From contig CAKTZW010000047.1 in assembly GCA_934636065.1 (NCBI GenBank), forward strand, positions 1 through 9,217: a stretch of 9,217 nt of DNA, given 5' to 3'. This DNA is from an uncultured Labedella sp. (lineage in GTDB: Bacteria; Actinomycetota; Actinomycetes; Actinomycetales; Microbacteriaceae). Of this stretch, positions 1 to 6,797 are shown one piece after another. The notes under the pieces were generated by a model. The model made no database searches. It saw only the letters and a program-made list of their open reading frames with translations, and had not been told where the DNA came from. Both the position numbers and the translations under genes were made by a program. Each line of letters opens with the position of its first letter. Positions within the stretch are counted from its first letter, which is position 1.

Positions 1-1
1 C

Positions 2-1249
2 GTCATCTCCGGCTTCGTGCCCCAGGAGCAGCGCGGACTGTGGACGATCGCGGTCGTGCTCGCGATCACCGGCTGGGCCGCGTCCGCCCGCGTCCTCCGC
101 GCCCAGACGCTGTCGCTGCGCAACCGCGACTACGTCGCCGCGTCCCGCGTGGCCGGCGAGCGCTCCTGGCGCGTCATCGCCGTGGAGATCCTGCCCAACC
201 TGCTCCCCGTGATCGCCTCCCAGTTCGTCTTCGCGGTCATCTTCGCCATCCTGAGCGAGGCCGGCCTGGCCTTCCTCGGCCTCGGCGCATCCAACTCGTC
301 GACGCTCGGCACCATGCTCTTCTACGCGCAGAACGGCTTCGCCCTGCAGCTGAAGGCCTGGTGGTGGTTCGTTCCGCCGGGGCTCATCATCGCCCTGCTC
401 GCACGCGGTCACGTGCTTCTCGAGGGCGTGCCGGGCGTCGCCAAGACGCTCCTCGTCCGCACCCTCAGCCACGCCCTGCAGCTCGACACCAAGCGCGTCC
501 AGTTCACGCCGGACCTCATGCCCGGCGACGTGACCGGCTCCCTGGTGTACGACGGCAAGCGCGGCGAGTTCGAGTTCCGTGAGGGTCCCGTGTTCACAAA
601 CATCCTGCTCGCCGATGAGATCAACAGGACTCCCCCGAAGACGCAGTCGTCCCTCCTGGAGGCGATGGAGGAGCGGCAGGTCTCGGTCGACGGCGTCACG
701 CGGCCGTTGCCTGACCCCTTCCTGGTCGCGGCGACCCAGAACCCCATCGAGTACGAGGGGACGTACACGCTCCCGGAGGCACAGCTCGACCGGTTCCTGC
801 TCAAGCTCGTGCTCGACCTGCCGGAGCGCGAGGTCGAGGTCGAGGTGCTGCGGCGCCACGCCGGCGGGTTCAACCCGCGCGACCTGGGCGGCGCCGGCGT
901 CACGCCCGTGCTCTCGAGCGACCAGCTGCGGGCGGCGCAGGCCGCGGCGGCGCGGACCGCCGTCGGCACCGACGTCCTCGCCTACATCGTGGACCTCGCT
1001 CGCGCGACCAGGCGCAGCCCGTCCGTCCGCATGGGGGTCAGCCCTCGCGCCACGACGGCTCTGCTCGCGTCGGCGAAGGCGTGGGCCTGGTTGAGCGGCT
1101 CGCCCTCGATCACGCCGGATCACGTCCAGGCCATGGTCATCCCGGTGTGGCGGCATCGCCTGCAGCTGCGCCCCGAGGCGGAGCTCGAGGGCGTCGCGAC
1201 CGACGCAATTCTCCGCTCGATCCTCCAGCAGGTCCAGGTCCCGATCTAG
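2..1249 (+). CDS. Chimeric ORF: DppC/OppC-type ABC permease fragment fused in frame to an N-terminally truncated MoxR AAA+ ATPase (5' end outside window)
   Basis: The frame is open from base 2, so the true start lies upstream; the GTG at 17 is only the first start-like codon and is numbered residue 1 here. Residues 1 to about 122 are the C-terminal half of a peptide/nickel-type ABC permease: membrane segments, an EAA cytoplasmic loop (AAS-x2-AGE ending in ILPN, residues 41-61), and the end WWWFVPPGLIIALL. From about residue 123 the protein is MoxR: Walker A GVPGVAKT (137-144), Walker B DE (200-201), sensor-1 N242, arginine finger R259, sensor-2 R344. The MoxR part is about 287 residues against a usual 320 or so; the N-terminal helix with the VVGQ motif is missing, as is the last permease helix. 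MoxR proteins are chaperone-like ATPases paired with DUF58 and membrane partners, and DUF58 follows here with no gap. It could be a real fusion or a misassembly. Both domain calls are firm; that this is one functional protein is doubtful. Confidence 0.85.
   Translation, partial: VISGFVPQEQRGLWTIAVVLAITGWAASARVLRAQTLSLRNRDYVAASRVAGERSWRVIAVEILPNLLPVIASQFVFAVIFAILSEAGLAFLGLGASNSSTLGTMLFYAQNGFALQLKAWWWFVPPGLIIALLARGHVLLEGVPGVAKTLLVRTLSHALQLDTKRVQFTPDLMPGDVTGSLVYDGKRGEFEFREGPVFTNILLADEINRTPPKTQSSLLEAMEERQVSVDGVTRPLPDPFLVAATQNPIEYEGTYTLPEAQLDRFLLKLVLDLPEREVEVEVLRRHAGGFNPRDLGGAGVTPVLSSDQLRAAQAAAARTAVGTDVLAYIVDLARATRRSPSVRMGVSPRATTALLASAKAWAWLSGSPSITPDHVQAMVIPVWRHRLQLRPEAELEGVATDAILRSILQQVQVPI
383..400 (+). 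other. Permease-to-MoxR junction in a short shared sequence
   Basis: These 18 bases encode L-I-I-A-L-L. The residues before them (WWWFVPPG) belong to the end of DppC-type permeases, and those after them (ARGHVLLEGVPG) belong to MoxR just before Walker A. Both families commonly carry a G-L-x-I-A-L-L stretch at this point, so the exact crossover cannot be placed more finely. The reading frame passes through without a stop or frameshift. Seen: the family change and the continuous frame. Inferred: recombination or a misassembly at short homology. Confidence 0.75.
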
Positions 1250-2557
1250 ATGGTCGTCACCGGCTGGTTCGTCGCGCTCCTGTGCGCCGGGGTCATCCCC
1301 GTCGTCGCGGTGGGGGCCGATCCGGCGCGCTCGTTCCTGGTCCTCGCCGGGTGGATCGTCCTCTCGCTCGTCCTGCTCGTGCTCGACCTCGTGCTCGCCG
1401 GATCGCCGCGAGCGCTCGCCATCGCGCGCACGCTTCCCGACCGGGTCCGACTCGGCGAGGCCGCGACGAGCGAGCTGCTCGTGACCAATCGCGGTCGCCG
1501 TACGGTCCGCGCCGTCGTGCGCGACGGCTGGCAGCCGACCGCGGGGGCGCCGGTCGCCCGCAGCCGCGTCGTGATCCCGGCGGGAGAGCGGCGCCGGATC
1601 GTCGAGACCCTTCGGCCCTTCCGCCGGGGCGAGCGGCGCTCCGACCACGTGACCGTGCGCTCGATCGGCCCGCTGCGGCTCGGCGGGCGACAGGCGACGA
1701 TCGCGTCGCGCGGGGTGCTGCGGGTCCTTCCCCCCTTCAACGCCCGCAAGCACCTGCCGAGTCGGCTCGCGCGGCTCCGCGAGCTCGACGGAGCGACGAG
1801 CGTCATGGTGCGGGGGCAGGGGACCGAGTTCGACTCGCTGCGCGAGTACGTCAGGGGCGACGACGTCCGATCGATCGACTGGCGCGCGACGGCGCGCCGG
1901 TCGGAGCTCGTCGTGCGGACGTGGCGACCGGAACGCGATCGACGGGTGGTGGTGGTCGTCGACACGGCCCGCACCTCGGCGGCGCGCATCGCGGACGAGG
2001 TCCGTCTCGACACCGCCTTCGAGGCGACCCTGCTCCTCTCCGCTCTCGCGACCCGCGCGGACGACCGCGTCGACTTCGTCGCTCTCGACCGCCGGGTCCG
2101 CGCGCGCGTCACGGGGGCGACGGGCGCCGACCTGCTGGCCAGGCTCGTGGACGCGATGGCCGACGTCGATCCCGAGCTCATCGAGATGGACTGGGACGCC
2201 GTGCCCGGCCAGATCCGCCAGATCACGAGCCATCACGCCTTCGTCGTGCTCCTCACCTCGATCGAGACCCCTGGTGCGTCGAGCGGCCTGCTGTCGGTCC
2301 TGCCGCAGCTCACCCGGCACCACACGGTGGCCGTCGTGTCGGTGACGGACCCGGCCGTCCTCGAGGCCCGCGCCGACCGCGGCGACCGCGAGTCGGTGTA
2401 CCGGGCCGCCGCGGCGGAGCGCGCGATCCTCGACGCCGCCCGTGTCGCCGCGGCCGTCCGCCGTTCCGGGGCCGACGTCGTGACGGGCTCTCCGGCGGAT
2501 CTCCCCCCGGCCCTCGCCGACCACTACCTCGCGCTCAAGGCGGCGGGTCGACTCTGA
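1250..2557 (+). CDS. DUF58 family membrane-anchored protein (MoxR partner)
   Basis: A 435-residue protein whose ATG directly follows the TAG stop of the MoxR frame, so translation is probably coupled. Two hydrophobic segments (about 6-22 and 28-50) anchor it to the membrane. A beta-rich region follows, then the DUF58 signature GTEFDSLREYVRGDD at 191-205 with SIDWRATARR just after it. Next is a von Willebrand A-like core beginning VVVVVDTART (about 232-245), where the metal site is degenerate compared with a classical DxSxS. DUF58 proteins are found next to MoxR ATPases and are thought to act with them in assembling or activating envelope or metal-containing complexes; the exact substrate is unknown. 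The order matches what I recall of M. tuberculosis Rv3692-Rv3693. The usual upstream partners (DUF4129, DUF4350) are absent because the frame upstream turns into an ABC permease. Full length and intact; family assignment is secure. Confidence 0.93.
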   Translation: MVVTGWFVALLCAGVIPVVAVGADPARSFLVLAGWIVLSLVLLVLDLVLAGSPRALAIARTLPDRVRLGEAATSELLVTNRGRRTVRAVVRDGWQPTAGAPVARSRVVIPAGERRRIVETLRPFRRGERRSDHVTVRSIGPLRLGGRQATIASRGVLRVLPPFNARKHLPSRLARLRELDGATSVMVRGQGTEFDSLREYVRGDDVRSIDWRATARRSELVVRTWRPERDRRVVVVVDTARTSAARIADEVRLDTAFEATLLLSALATRADDRVDFVALDRRVRARVTGATGADLLARLVDAMADVDPELIEMDWDAVPGQIRQITSHHAFVVLLTSIETPGASSGLLSVLPQLTRHHTVAVVSVTDPAVLEARADRGDRESVYRAAAAERAILDAARVAAAVRRSGADVVTGSPADLPPALADHYLALKAAGRL

Positions 2558-2591
2558 CGGCTGGAACGCTCGCCGGCCACGGCGCGTGCCG

Positions 2592-2611
2592 CGCGGGTCT
2601 CCGTGCCCGCG
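2592..2611 (+). terminator. Weak hairpin downstream of DUF58
   Basis: CGCGGG (2592-2597) and CCCGCG (2606-2611) form a 6-bp perfect stem around an 8-nt loop, 34 nt after the DUF58 stop and just before the aquaporin promoter. There is no T-tract. In DNA this GC-rich such stems also arise by chance, so it is only a candidate. Confidence 0.25.
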
Positions 2612-2615
2612 TCGC

Positions 2616-2621
2616 TACTGT
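2616..2621 (+). promoter_or_regulatory. -10 box of a likely leaderless promoter for the aquaporin gene
   Basis: TACTGT fits TANNNT and ends 6 nt before the ATG at 2628, which puts the predicted transcript start at or next to the start codon. No -35 hexamer is visible. It supports ATG 2628 over the upstream in-frame GTG at 2586, whose extra N-terminus (PRGSPCPRRYC) is not membrane-like. Confidence 0.5.
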
Positions 2622-2627
2622 CGGAGC

Positions 2628-3398
2628 ATGACCGGCTCGTCCCCCGAACCCCGCTACTCCACCGTCGTCGGAGCCGAGGTCTTCGGCTCCTTCGTCCTGA
2701 CCGCCGTCGTCGTCGGCACCGCCGTGATGGGAGCGACGGCGGTCGGACCGCTCGGGGTCGCGGCCGCGAGCGGTCTCGCCCTACTCGCGGTCGTCGCGAC
2801 GATCGGGAGGATCTCGGGCGGACACGTGAATCCCGCCGTGACGATCGGTCTGGCGCTCGCGGGGCGCTTCCCGTGGCGTGACGTCTCCTCCTACGTCGTG
2901 GCCCAGCTCGTCGGGACGGTGCTCGGGGCCGGGATCGTGCTGGCCGTCGTCGCCGGCGGACCCGGAGCCGCCCTCGCGGACGCGCAACGGGTGGGGTTCG
3001 CGTCGGGCGGCTACGGGCTCGAGGGCTCACCCGGCGGCTACGGACTCCTGTCCGTCGCCCTGCTCGAGGTGCTGTGCGCGGCCGTCCTCGTCGGCGTCTA
3101 CGCCGTCGTCGGCCCGCGCGACGGACGCGCGCGTGGTGAGGGCGTGGCCGGCGGCGCCGCAGCGATCGGAGCCGCCCTCGCGGGGCTGTCACTCCTCGCA
3201 CTGCCGGTGTCGAACGCGCCCGTCAATCCGGCACGAGCCCTCGCGACGGCGCTCTTCGCGGGACCGGACCGGCTCGCGCAGGTCTGGGCGTTCGTCCTGT
3301 TCCCGCTCGTCGGAGCCCTCGTGGCGGGACTGGCGCTCCGCTTCGGATCGCGCGCAGCGGCGCCGGCGGACGCGGACGCCGTGCGCGACGACGCCTGA
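2628..3398 (+). CDS. MIP family channel protein (AqpZ-like aquaporin with unusual selectivity filter)
   Basis: A 256-residue integral membrane channel with six predicted helices and the two half-helix NPA motifs: SGGHVNPAVT (N68-P69-A70) and APVNPARA (N200-P201-A202). It aligns closely to E. coli AqpZ from memory, including the GGRFP-like stretch after the first NPA and the GFASxGYG...SPGGY loop (123-138). AqpZ passes water and uses F43/H174/T183/R189 as its filter. The same positions here are S48, S188, A197 and R203, so only the arginine is kept and the pore should be wider and less water-specific. The substrate could be water, glycerol or another small neutral solute; I cannot tell. It sits between DUF58 and SpoIIM, where related clusters have no such gene, and has its own promoter. 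It converges on the SpoIIM gene with a hairpin between. The last 20 residues are an Ala/Asp-rich cytoplasmic tail. Confidence 0.92.
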   Translation: MTGSSPEPRYSTVVGAEVFGSFVLTAVVVGTAVMGATAVGPLGVAAASGLALLAVVATIGRISGGHVNPAVTIGLALAGRFPWRDVSSYVVAQLVGTVLGAGIVLAVVAGGPGAALADAQRVGFASGGYGLEGSPGGYGLLSVALLEVLCAAVLVGVYAVVGPRDGRARGEGVAGGAAAIGAALAGLSLLALPVSNAPVNPARALATALFAGPDRLAQVWAFVLFPLVGALVAGLALRFGSRAAAPADADAVRDDA

Positions 3399-3403
3399 GT
3401 CGC

Positions 3404-3421
3404 CGCGGGCTTCAGCCCGCG
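3404..3421. terminator. Bidirectional hairpin between aquaporin and SpoIIM genes
   Basis: CGCGGGC (3404-3410) and GCCCGCG (3415-3421) form a perfect 7-bp stem with the tetraloop TTCA. It begins 5 nt after the aquaporin stop. On the minus strand the loop carries the SpoIIM stop codon (TGA, 3414-3412). It could serve both converging transcripts; there is no T-tract, as is common in high-GC actinobacteria. Confidence 0.55.
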
Positions 3422-4407
3422 ACCAGGCTCGTGGCTCCTCGCTCGAACTCGTCGAGATCCCCCGTCTCCCCCGCCCGCGTGGCGCGACGACCGAGCACGA
3501 CCATGTAGGCGAGGAACGCGCCGAGCGCGAGGGCGCCGATCGCGATCTTCACGGCCGGGTGCCACGGCGCCGGTGTCACGAACCCCTCGATGACACCCGA
3601 GACGAAGAGAGCGATGATGAGCCCGATGACGACGGTGAAGAGCGCTCGGGCCTCGCGGGCGAGCGACTGGCCGCGCGGCAATCGTCCGGGAGCCACCCAC
3701 GCCCAGAAGATGCGGAGGCCCGCGGCTCCGGCGACGAAGACGCTCGTGAGCTCCAGGAGGCCGTGCGGGAGGATGTAGAGGAAGAACGTGTCCCCCTCGT
3801 CGAACGCGAACATGATGCCCGCCGTCAGTCCGACGCCCTGGGCGTTGCCGGCGATGACGTACGGCACCCAGACGCCGGTGATGCCGAACGCGATGCACTG
3901 CGCCGCGATCCAAGCGTTGTTCGTCCACACCCGGCCCGCGAACGACGTCGCCGGGTTCTCGGAGTAGTAGGCCACGAATCCCTGCTCGGCGGTCTGCCGG
4001 AGCGACTCCTCGTCGCCGAGCGCCGCGAGCGCCTGCGGGTTCGTCGCGATCCACGTGGCGTAGAGCGACGCGACGATCGTGAACGCCACGAAGACGGCGA
4101 GCGTCACCCACCGCAGCCGGTAGAGGGCCGCGGGCAACTGCGCGACGAAGAAGCGGGGGATCTGCGAGACGATGTTGCGGCCGGCCGACGTGAAGCGCAG
4201 CCGCGCGCGGGAGAGCGAGACGCTCAGCCGATCCCCGATCACCGTCGACCCCGCCGTGGTCTTGATCGCCGAGAGCTGGGTGGCGCCGGACTGGTAGCGC
4301 GTGATCAGCTCGTCCGCGTCCGCGCCCGACAGCGACCCCCGGCGAGCGAGCTCGTCCAGGCGGTCCCATTCCGCACGATGAGCGGCTGCGTAGGCGTCGA
4401 GATCCAT
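3412..4407 (-). CDS. Stage II sporulation protein M (SpoIIM/DUF95) family membrane protein
   Basis: A 331-residue protein. The N-terminal 95 residues or so are soluble and charged (MDLDAYAAAHRAEWDRLDEL, then an SGADADELITRYQ stretch). About five hydrophobic segments follow, near 100-120, 170-190, 205-235, 255-278 and 285-308. The family hallmark LPHGLLELTSVFVAGAAGLR lies in the third. SpoIIM is named from Bacillus, where it works in the engulfment complex, but members in non-sporulating actinobacteria have no sporulation role. They are found with MoxR, DUF58 and RDD genes, as here. I chose ATG 4407 because a TATCAT -10 box lies 9 nt upstream and because homologues begin with M-D-x-D/F-type starts; the open frame continues upstream only as the antisense shadow of the RDD gene. 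Divergent from RDD with an 18-nt gap. Function unknown; membrane partner of the MoxR system is an inference from context. Confidence 0.9.
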   Translation of the reverse strand: MDLDAYAAAHRAEWDRLDELARRGSLSGADADELITRYQSGATQLSAIKTTAGSTVIGDRLSVSLSRARLRFTSAGRNIVSQIPRFFVAQLPAALYRLRWVTLAVFVAFTIVASLYATWIATNPQALAALGDEESLRQTAEQGFVAYYSENPATSFAGRVWTNNAWIAAQCIAFGITGVWVPYVIAGNAQGVGLTAGIMFAFDEGDTFFLYILPHGLLELTSVFVAGAAGLRIFWAWVAPGRLPRGQSLAREARALFTVVIGLIIALFVSGVIEGFVTPAPWHPAVKIAIGALALGAFLAYMVVLGRRATRAGETGDLDEFERGATSLVAG

Positions 4408-4412
4408 CCGGA

Positions 4413-4418
4413 TACGAT
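4413..4418 (+). promoter_or_regulatory. -10 box of a likely leaderless promoter for the RDD gene
   Basis: TACGAT is followed by seven bases and then the ATG at 4426. This spacing puts the transcript start at the start codon and favours 4426 over the in-frame ATG at 4417, which lies inside the -10 box itself. No -35 box is seen. Confidence 0.55.
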
Positions 4419-4422
4419 GATA
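4417..4422 (-). promoter_or_regulatory. -10 box of the SpoIIM gene, overlapping the RDD promoter
   Basis: On the minus strand TATCAT ends 9 nt before the ATG at 4407. No -35 element is visible. It overlaps the last two bases of the opposing -10 box (4413-4418), so RNA polymerase cannot occupy both promoters at once. Confidence 0.45.
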
Positions 4423-4425
4423 TCC

Positions 4426-5265
4426 ATGACGTCGAGCGCGCACACGACCGTCGGCCCCCAGGAGCTCATCACGGGCGAAGCCGTCGCCCTCGATGTCCGC
4501 GCGGCGAGCTTCGTCCTCCGTGCCGCCGGCGCGATCATCGATCTCATCGCCCACGTCCTGCTCGGACTCGGTCTCCTGTACCTGCTCTTCGTCGCGGCCG
4601 ACGCCTTCTCGATGGATGAGGCAGCGCTGCAGGCCGGATCGATCGTCATCGTCGTGATCGCGTTCATCGCCGTCCCGACGGCCGTGGAACTCGCCTCGAA
4701 GGGCCGCTCGCTCGGGAAGCTCGCGATCGGAGGCCGGGTGGTCCGCGACGACGGCGGGGCCATCGGTTTCCGGCATGCGTTCATCCGGGCCCTCGTCGGC
4801 TTCTTCGAGATCTACATGACGGCCGGCGGAGTGGCGGCCCTCGTCGGGCTGCTGAGCGACCGGTCGAAGCGGCTCGGCGATCTGCTCGCTGGGACGTACT
4901 CCCAGCACGAGCGGGTGCCCCGCGTGGTCGAGCCCGTGTACGGCGTGCCGTTCGAGCTCCAGGGCTGGGCAGCGACGGCGGACGTCGCGCGCCTGCCCGA
5001 TCGGCTCGCTCGACGCGTCTCCCAGTACCTCGCGCAGGTGGGACGGCTCTCGCCCGGCGCCCGCGACAGGCTCGGGCGTGAGCTCGCGGCGGAAGCCGCG
5101 GCCTTCGTCTCCCCCGTGCCCCACGTCGCACCGGAGACGTTCCTGTTCGGCGTCGCGGCCATCCGTCGCGACCGCGAGTTCCGCCGGTTGACGCTCGAGC
5201 GCGAACGGCTCGATCGGCTGCGCCCCACGCTCGAGGGCAACCCGCACCGCTTCCCCGAGCGCTGA
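4426..5265 (+). CDS. RDD family membrane protein with a soluble C-terminal extension
   Basis: A 279-residue protein. The RDD domain covers about residues 20-160: the first helix carries the defining arginine and aspartate (R32, D39 in LRAAGAIIDLI), helix two follows at about 68-88, then the conserved cytoplasmic GRSLGK loop (93-98), a third helix near 118-140, and the closing DRSKRLGDLLAGT (145-157). RDD proteins are small membrane proteins of largely unknown role; some have been proposed as transporters. The remaining 120 residues are hydrophilic and helical, rich in Arg and Glu, with no motif I recognise, so the protein is longer than a minimal RDD. The position matches the Rv3695-like member of the MoxR cluster. 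The frame stays open far upstream, but that part is antisense to SpoIIM. It converges on ahcY with only 9 nt between stops, where the short palindrome CTGA-N9-TCAG carries both stop codons. Confidence 0.9.
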   Translation: MTSSAHTTVGPQELITGEAVALDVRAASFVLRAAGAIIDLIAHVLLGLGLLYLLFVAADAFSMDEAALQAGSIVIVVIAFIAVPTAVELASKGRSLGKLAIGGRVVRDDGGAIGFRHAFIRALVGFFEIYMTAGGVAALVGLLSDRSKRLGDLLAGTYSQHERVPRVVEPVYGVPFELQGWAATADVARLPDRLARRVSQYLAQVGRLSPGARDRLGRELAAEAAAFVSPVPHVAPETFLFGVAAIRRDREFRRLTLERERLDRLRPTLEGNPHRFPER

Positions 5266-5274
5266 GGCACCCCG

Positions 5275-6777
5275 TCAGTAGCGGTAGTGGTCCACCTTGA
5301 ACGGACCGTCGACGGGCACGCCGATGTAGGCGGCCTGCTCGGGGCGAAGCTGCGTGAGCTCGACGCCCAGAGCGTCGAGGTGCAGCCGCGCGACCTTCTC
5401 GTCGAGGTGCTTCGGCAGGACGTACACGCCGATCGGGTACTCCTCGCGCCGCGTGTAGAGCTCGATCTGCGCCAGCACCTGGTTCGTGAACGAGTTGCTC
5501 ATGACGAACGACGGGTGTCCCGTCGCGTTGCCGAGGTTCATGAGCCGTCCCTCCGAGAGGACGAGGATCGACCGGCCGGTGGGCAGCCGCCACTCGTGGA
5601 CCTGCGGCTTGATCTCGATCCGCTCGGCCCCCTCGACGTGCGCGAGACCGTCCATGTCGATCTCGTTGTCGAAGTGGCCGACGTTCGCGACGATCGCAAG
5701 GTGCTTCATGGCCAGCATGTGCTCCGTCGTGATGACCGACTTGTTGCCCGTGCCTGTGACGAAGATGTCGACCTCGCCGACGACGGACTCGAGCCGCGCG
5801 ACCTGGTAGCCGTCCATCGCCGCCTGGAGGGCGCAGATGGGGTCGACCTCGGTCACGATGACGCGCGCGCCCTGCCCGCGCAGCGCCTCGGCGGCGCCCT
5901 TGCCCACGTCGCCGTAGCCGGCCACGAGCGCGACCTTGCCGCCCATGAGCACGTCGGTCGCGCGGTTGAGGCCGTCGGGCAGCGAGTGCCTGATGCCGTA
6001 CTTGTTGTCGAACTTCGACTTCGTGACGGAGTCGTTGACGTTGATGGCCGGGAAGAGCAGGTCGCCGTCACGGTGGAGCTCGTAGAGCCGGTGGACGCCG
6101 GTCGTGGTCTCCTCCGTCACGCCCAGGAGGTCGCGCGAGATGCGGGTCCAGCGGTCGCCGCTGTCCGCGAGCGAGCGACGCAGGACGTCGAGGATGACCC
6201 GGTACTCCTCGCTGTCGCCCGCGCTCGCCCCGGGCACCGCCCCGGCGGCCTCGAACTCGACGCCCTTGTGCACGAGGAGGGTGGCATCGCCGCCGTCGTC
6301 GAGGATGAGGTTCGGGCCGGTCCAGTCGGCGCCCGCCTCCGCTGCTTCCGCGGACCAGTCGAAGATCCGGCTCGTCGCCCACCAGTACTCGGTGAGCGTC
6401 TCGCCCTTCCAGGCGAAGACGGGGACGCCCGCCGGCTGCTCTGCAGTGCCGGTCGGACCGACGGCGATCGCCGCAGCCGCCTCGTCCTGGGTCGAGAAGA
6501 TGTTGCAGCTCGCCCACCGGACCCGCGCGCCGAGCGCCACCAGGGTCTCGATGAGCACGGCCGTCTGCACCGTCATGTGGAGAGAGCCCGCGATGCGGGC
6601 GCCGGCGAGCGGCTGCGACGGACCGAACTCCTCACGCAAGGCCATGAGTCCCGGCATCTCGTTCTCGGCGAGGCGGATCTGATGACGACCCGCTTCGGCG
6701 AGCGACAGGTCGGCGACGGCGAAGGGCGCGGGCGACGGAGACGCGGAGTCCATCTGAGCGGGAGAGGTGATCGTCAT
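5275..6777 (-). CDS. ahcY: Adenosylhomocysteinase (S-adenosyl-L-homocysteine hydrolase)
   Basis: A 500-residue cytosolic NAD-dependent enzyme that splits S-adenosylhomocysteine into adenosine and homocysteine, removing the product inhibitor of methyltransferases. Visible motifs: substrate-domain H67 (GSLHMT), signature [15 protein letters not shown] (90-104), [11 protein letters not shown] with the catalytic Glu, K253 and D257 in [11 protein letters not shown], Rossmann GYGDVGKG (287-294), [10 protein letters not shown], and the C-terminal K494-x3-Y498 pair that reaches the neighbouring subunit's NAD. The length reflects the extra segment of about 40 residues before EETTTG found in actinobacterial and plant forms. 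Two variations: the residue matching rat Cys195 is Ile262, and the usual KPDHYRY end reads KVDHYRY. The start at ATG 6777 gives a Ser/Pro-rich leader of about 20 residues before the conserved LAEAGRHQI; a second ATG at 6753 (Met9) is possible. It lies downstream of pmmA on the same strand, 99 nt away. Confidence 0.97.
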   Translation of the reverse strand: MTITSPAQMDSASPSPAPFAVADLSLAEAGRHQIRLAENEMPGLMALREEFGPSQPLAGARIAGSLHMTVQTAVLIETLVALGARVRWASCNIFSTQDEAAAAIAVGPTGTAEQPAGVPVFAWKGETLTEYWWATSRIFDWSAEAAEAGADWTGPNLILDDGGDATLLVHKGVEFEAAGAVPGASAGDSEEYRVILDVLRRSLADSGDRWTRISRDLLGVTEETTTGVHRLYELHRDGDLLFPAINVNDSVTKSKFDNKYGIRHSLPDGLNRATDVLMGGKVALVAGYGDVGKGAAEALRGQGARVIVTEVDPICALQAAMDGYQVARLESVVGEVDIFVTGTGNKSVITTEHMLAMKHLAIVANVGHFDNEIDMDGLAHVEGAERIEIKPQVHEWRLPTGRSILVLSEGRLMNLGNATGHPSFVMSNSFTNQVLAQIELYTRREEYPIGVYVLPKHLDEKVARLHLDALGVELTQLRPEQAAYIGVPVDGPFKVDHYRY

Positions 6778-6783
6778 ACGCCT

Positions 6784-6789
6784 ATTCTC
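6784..6789 (-). promoter_or_regulatory. Possible -10 box for ahcY
   Basis: GAGAAT on the minus strand keeps the A at position 2 and the T at position 6 of TANNNT and lies 6 nt from the ATG at 6777. The first base does not match, so this is weaker than the other promoters in the window. Confidence 0.3.
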
Positions 6790-6797
6790 GCATCCGT

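Larger units (their letters stand above)
4410..4425. repeat. Inverted repeat GGATA-N6-TATCC in the SpoIIM/RDD divergent promoter
   Basis: GGATA (4410-4414) and TATCC (4421-4425) are perfect inverted arms around six bases and almost exactly fill the 18-nt gap between the two start codons. Much of the symmetry comes from the two opposing -10 boxes, so it may be no more than that, but a dimeric regulator site is possible. Confidence 0.4.

Noticed and set aside
383..400. Programmed frameshift or intein at the permease-MoxR join
   Set aside because: The frame is continuous, there is no slippery sequence and no intein motif; the join is a direct domain-to-domain switch.
409..969. 186-residue minus-strand frame over MoxR
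   Set aside because: Ser/Arg-rich shadow opposite a gene with complete ATPase motifs.
2586..2627. Upstream GTG start for the aquaporin, adding 14 residues
   Set aside because: The extra residues are Arg/Pro/Cys-rich and do not fit an aquaporin N-terminus; the -10 box lies inside this stretch and favours ATG 2628.
1081..2631. 516-residue plus-strand open frame over the DUF58 gene
   Set aside because: Arg/Pro/Gly-rich frame-shifted reading of DUF58, which has clear motifs in its own frame.
2878..4425. N-terminal extension of the RDD frame by over 500 residues
   Set aside because: This part is frame-shifted on the aquaporin gene and antisense to SpoIIM, with low-complexity Arg/Asp composition; the promoter and homology place the start at 4426.
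4408..5247. N-terminal extension of the SpoIIM frame
   Set aside because: It is antisense to the RDD gene and lacks any domain; ATG 4407 has its own -10 box.
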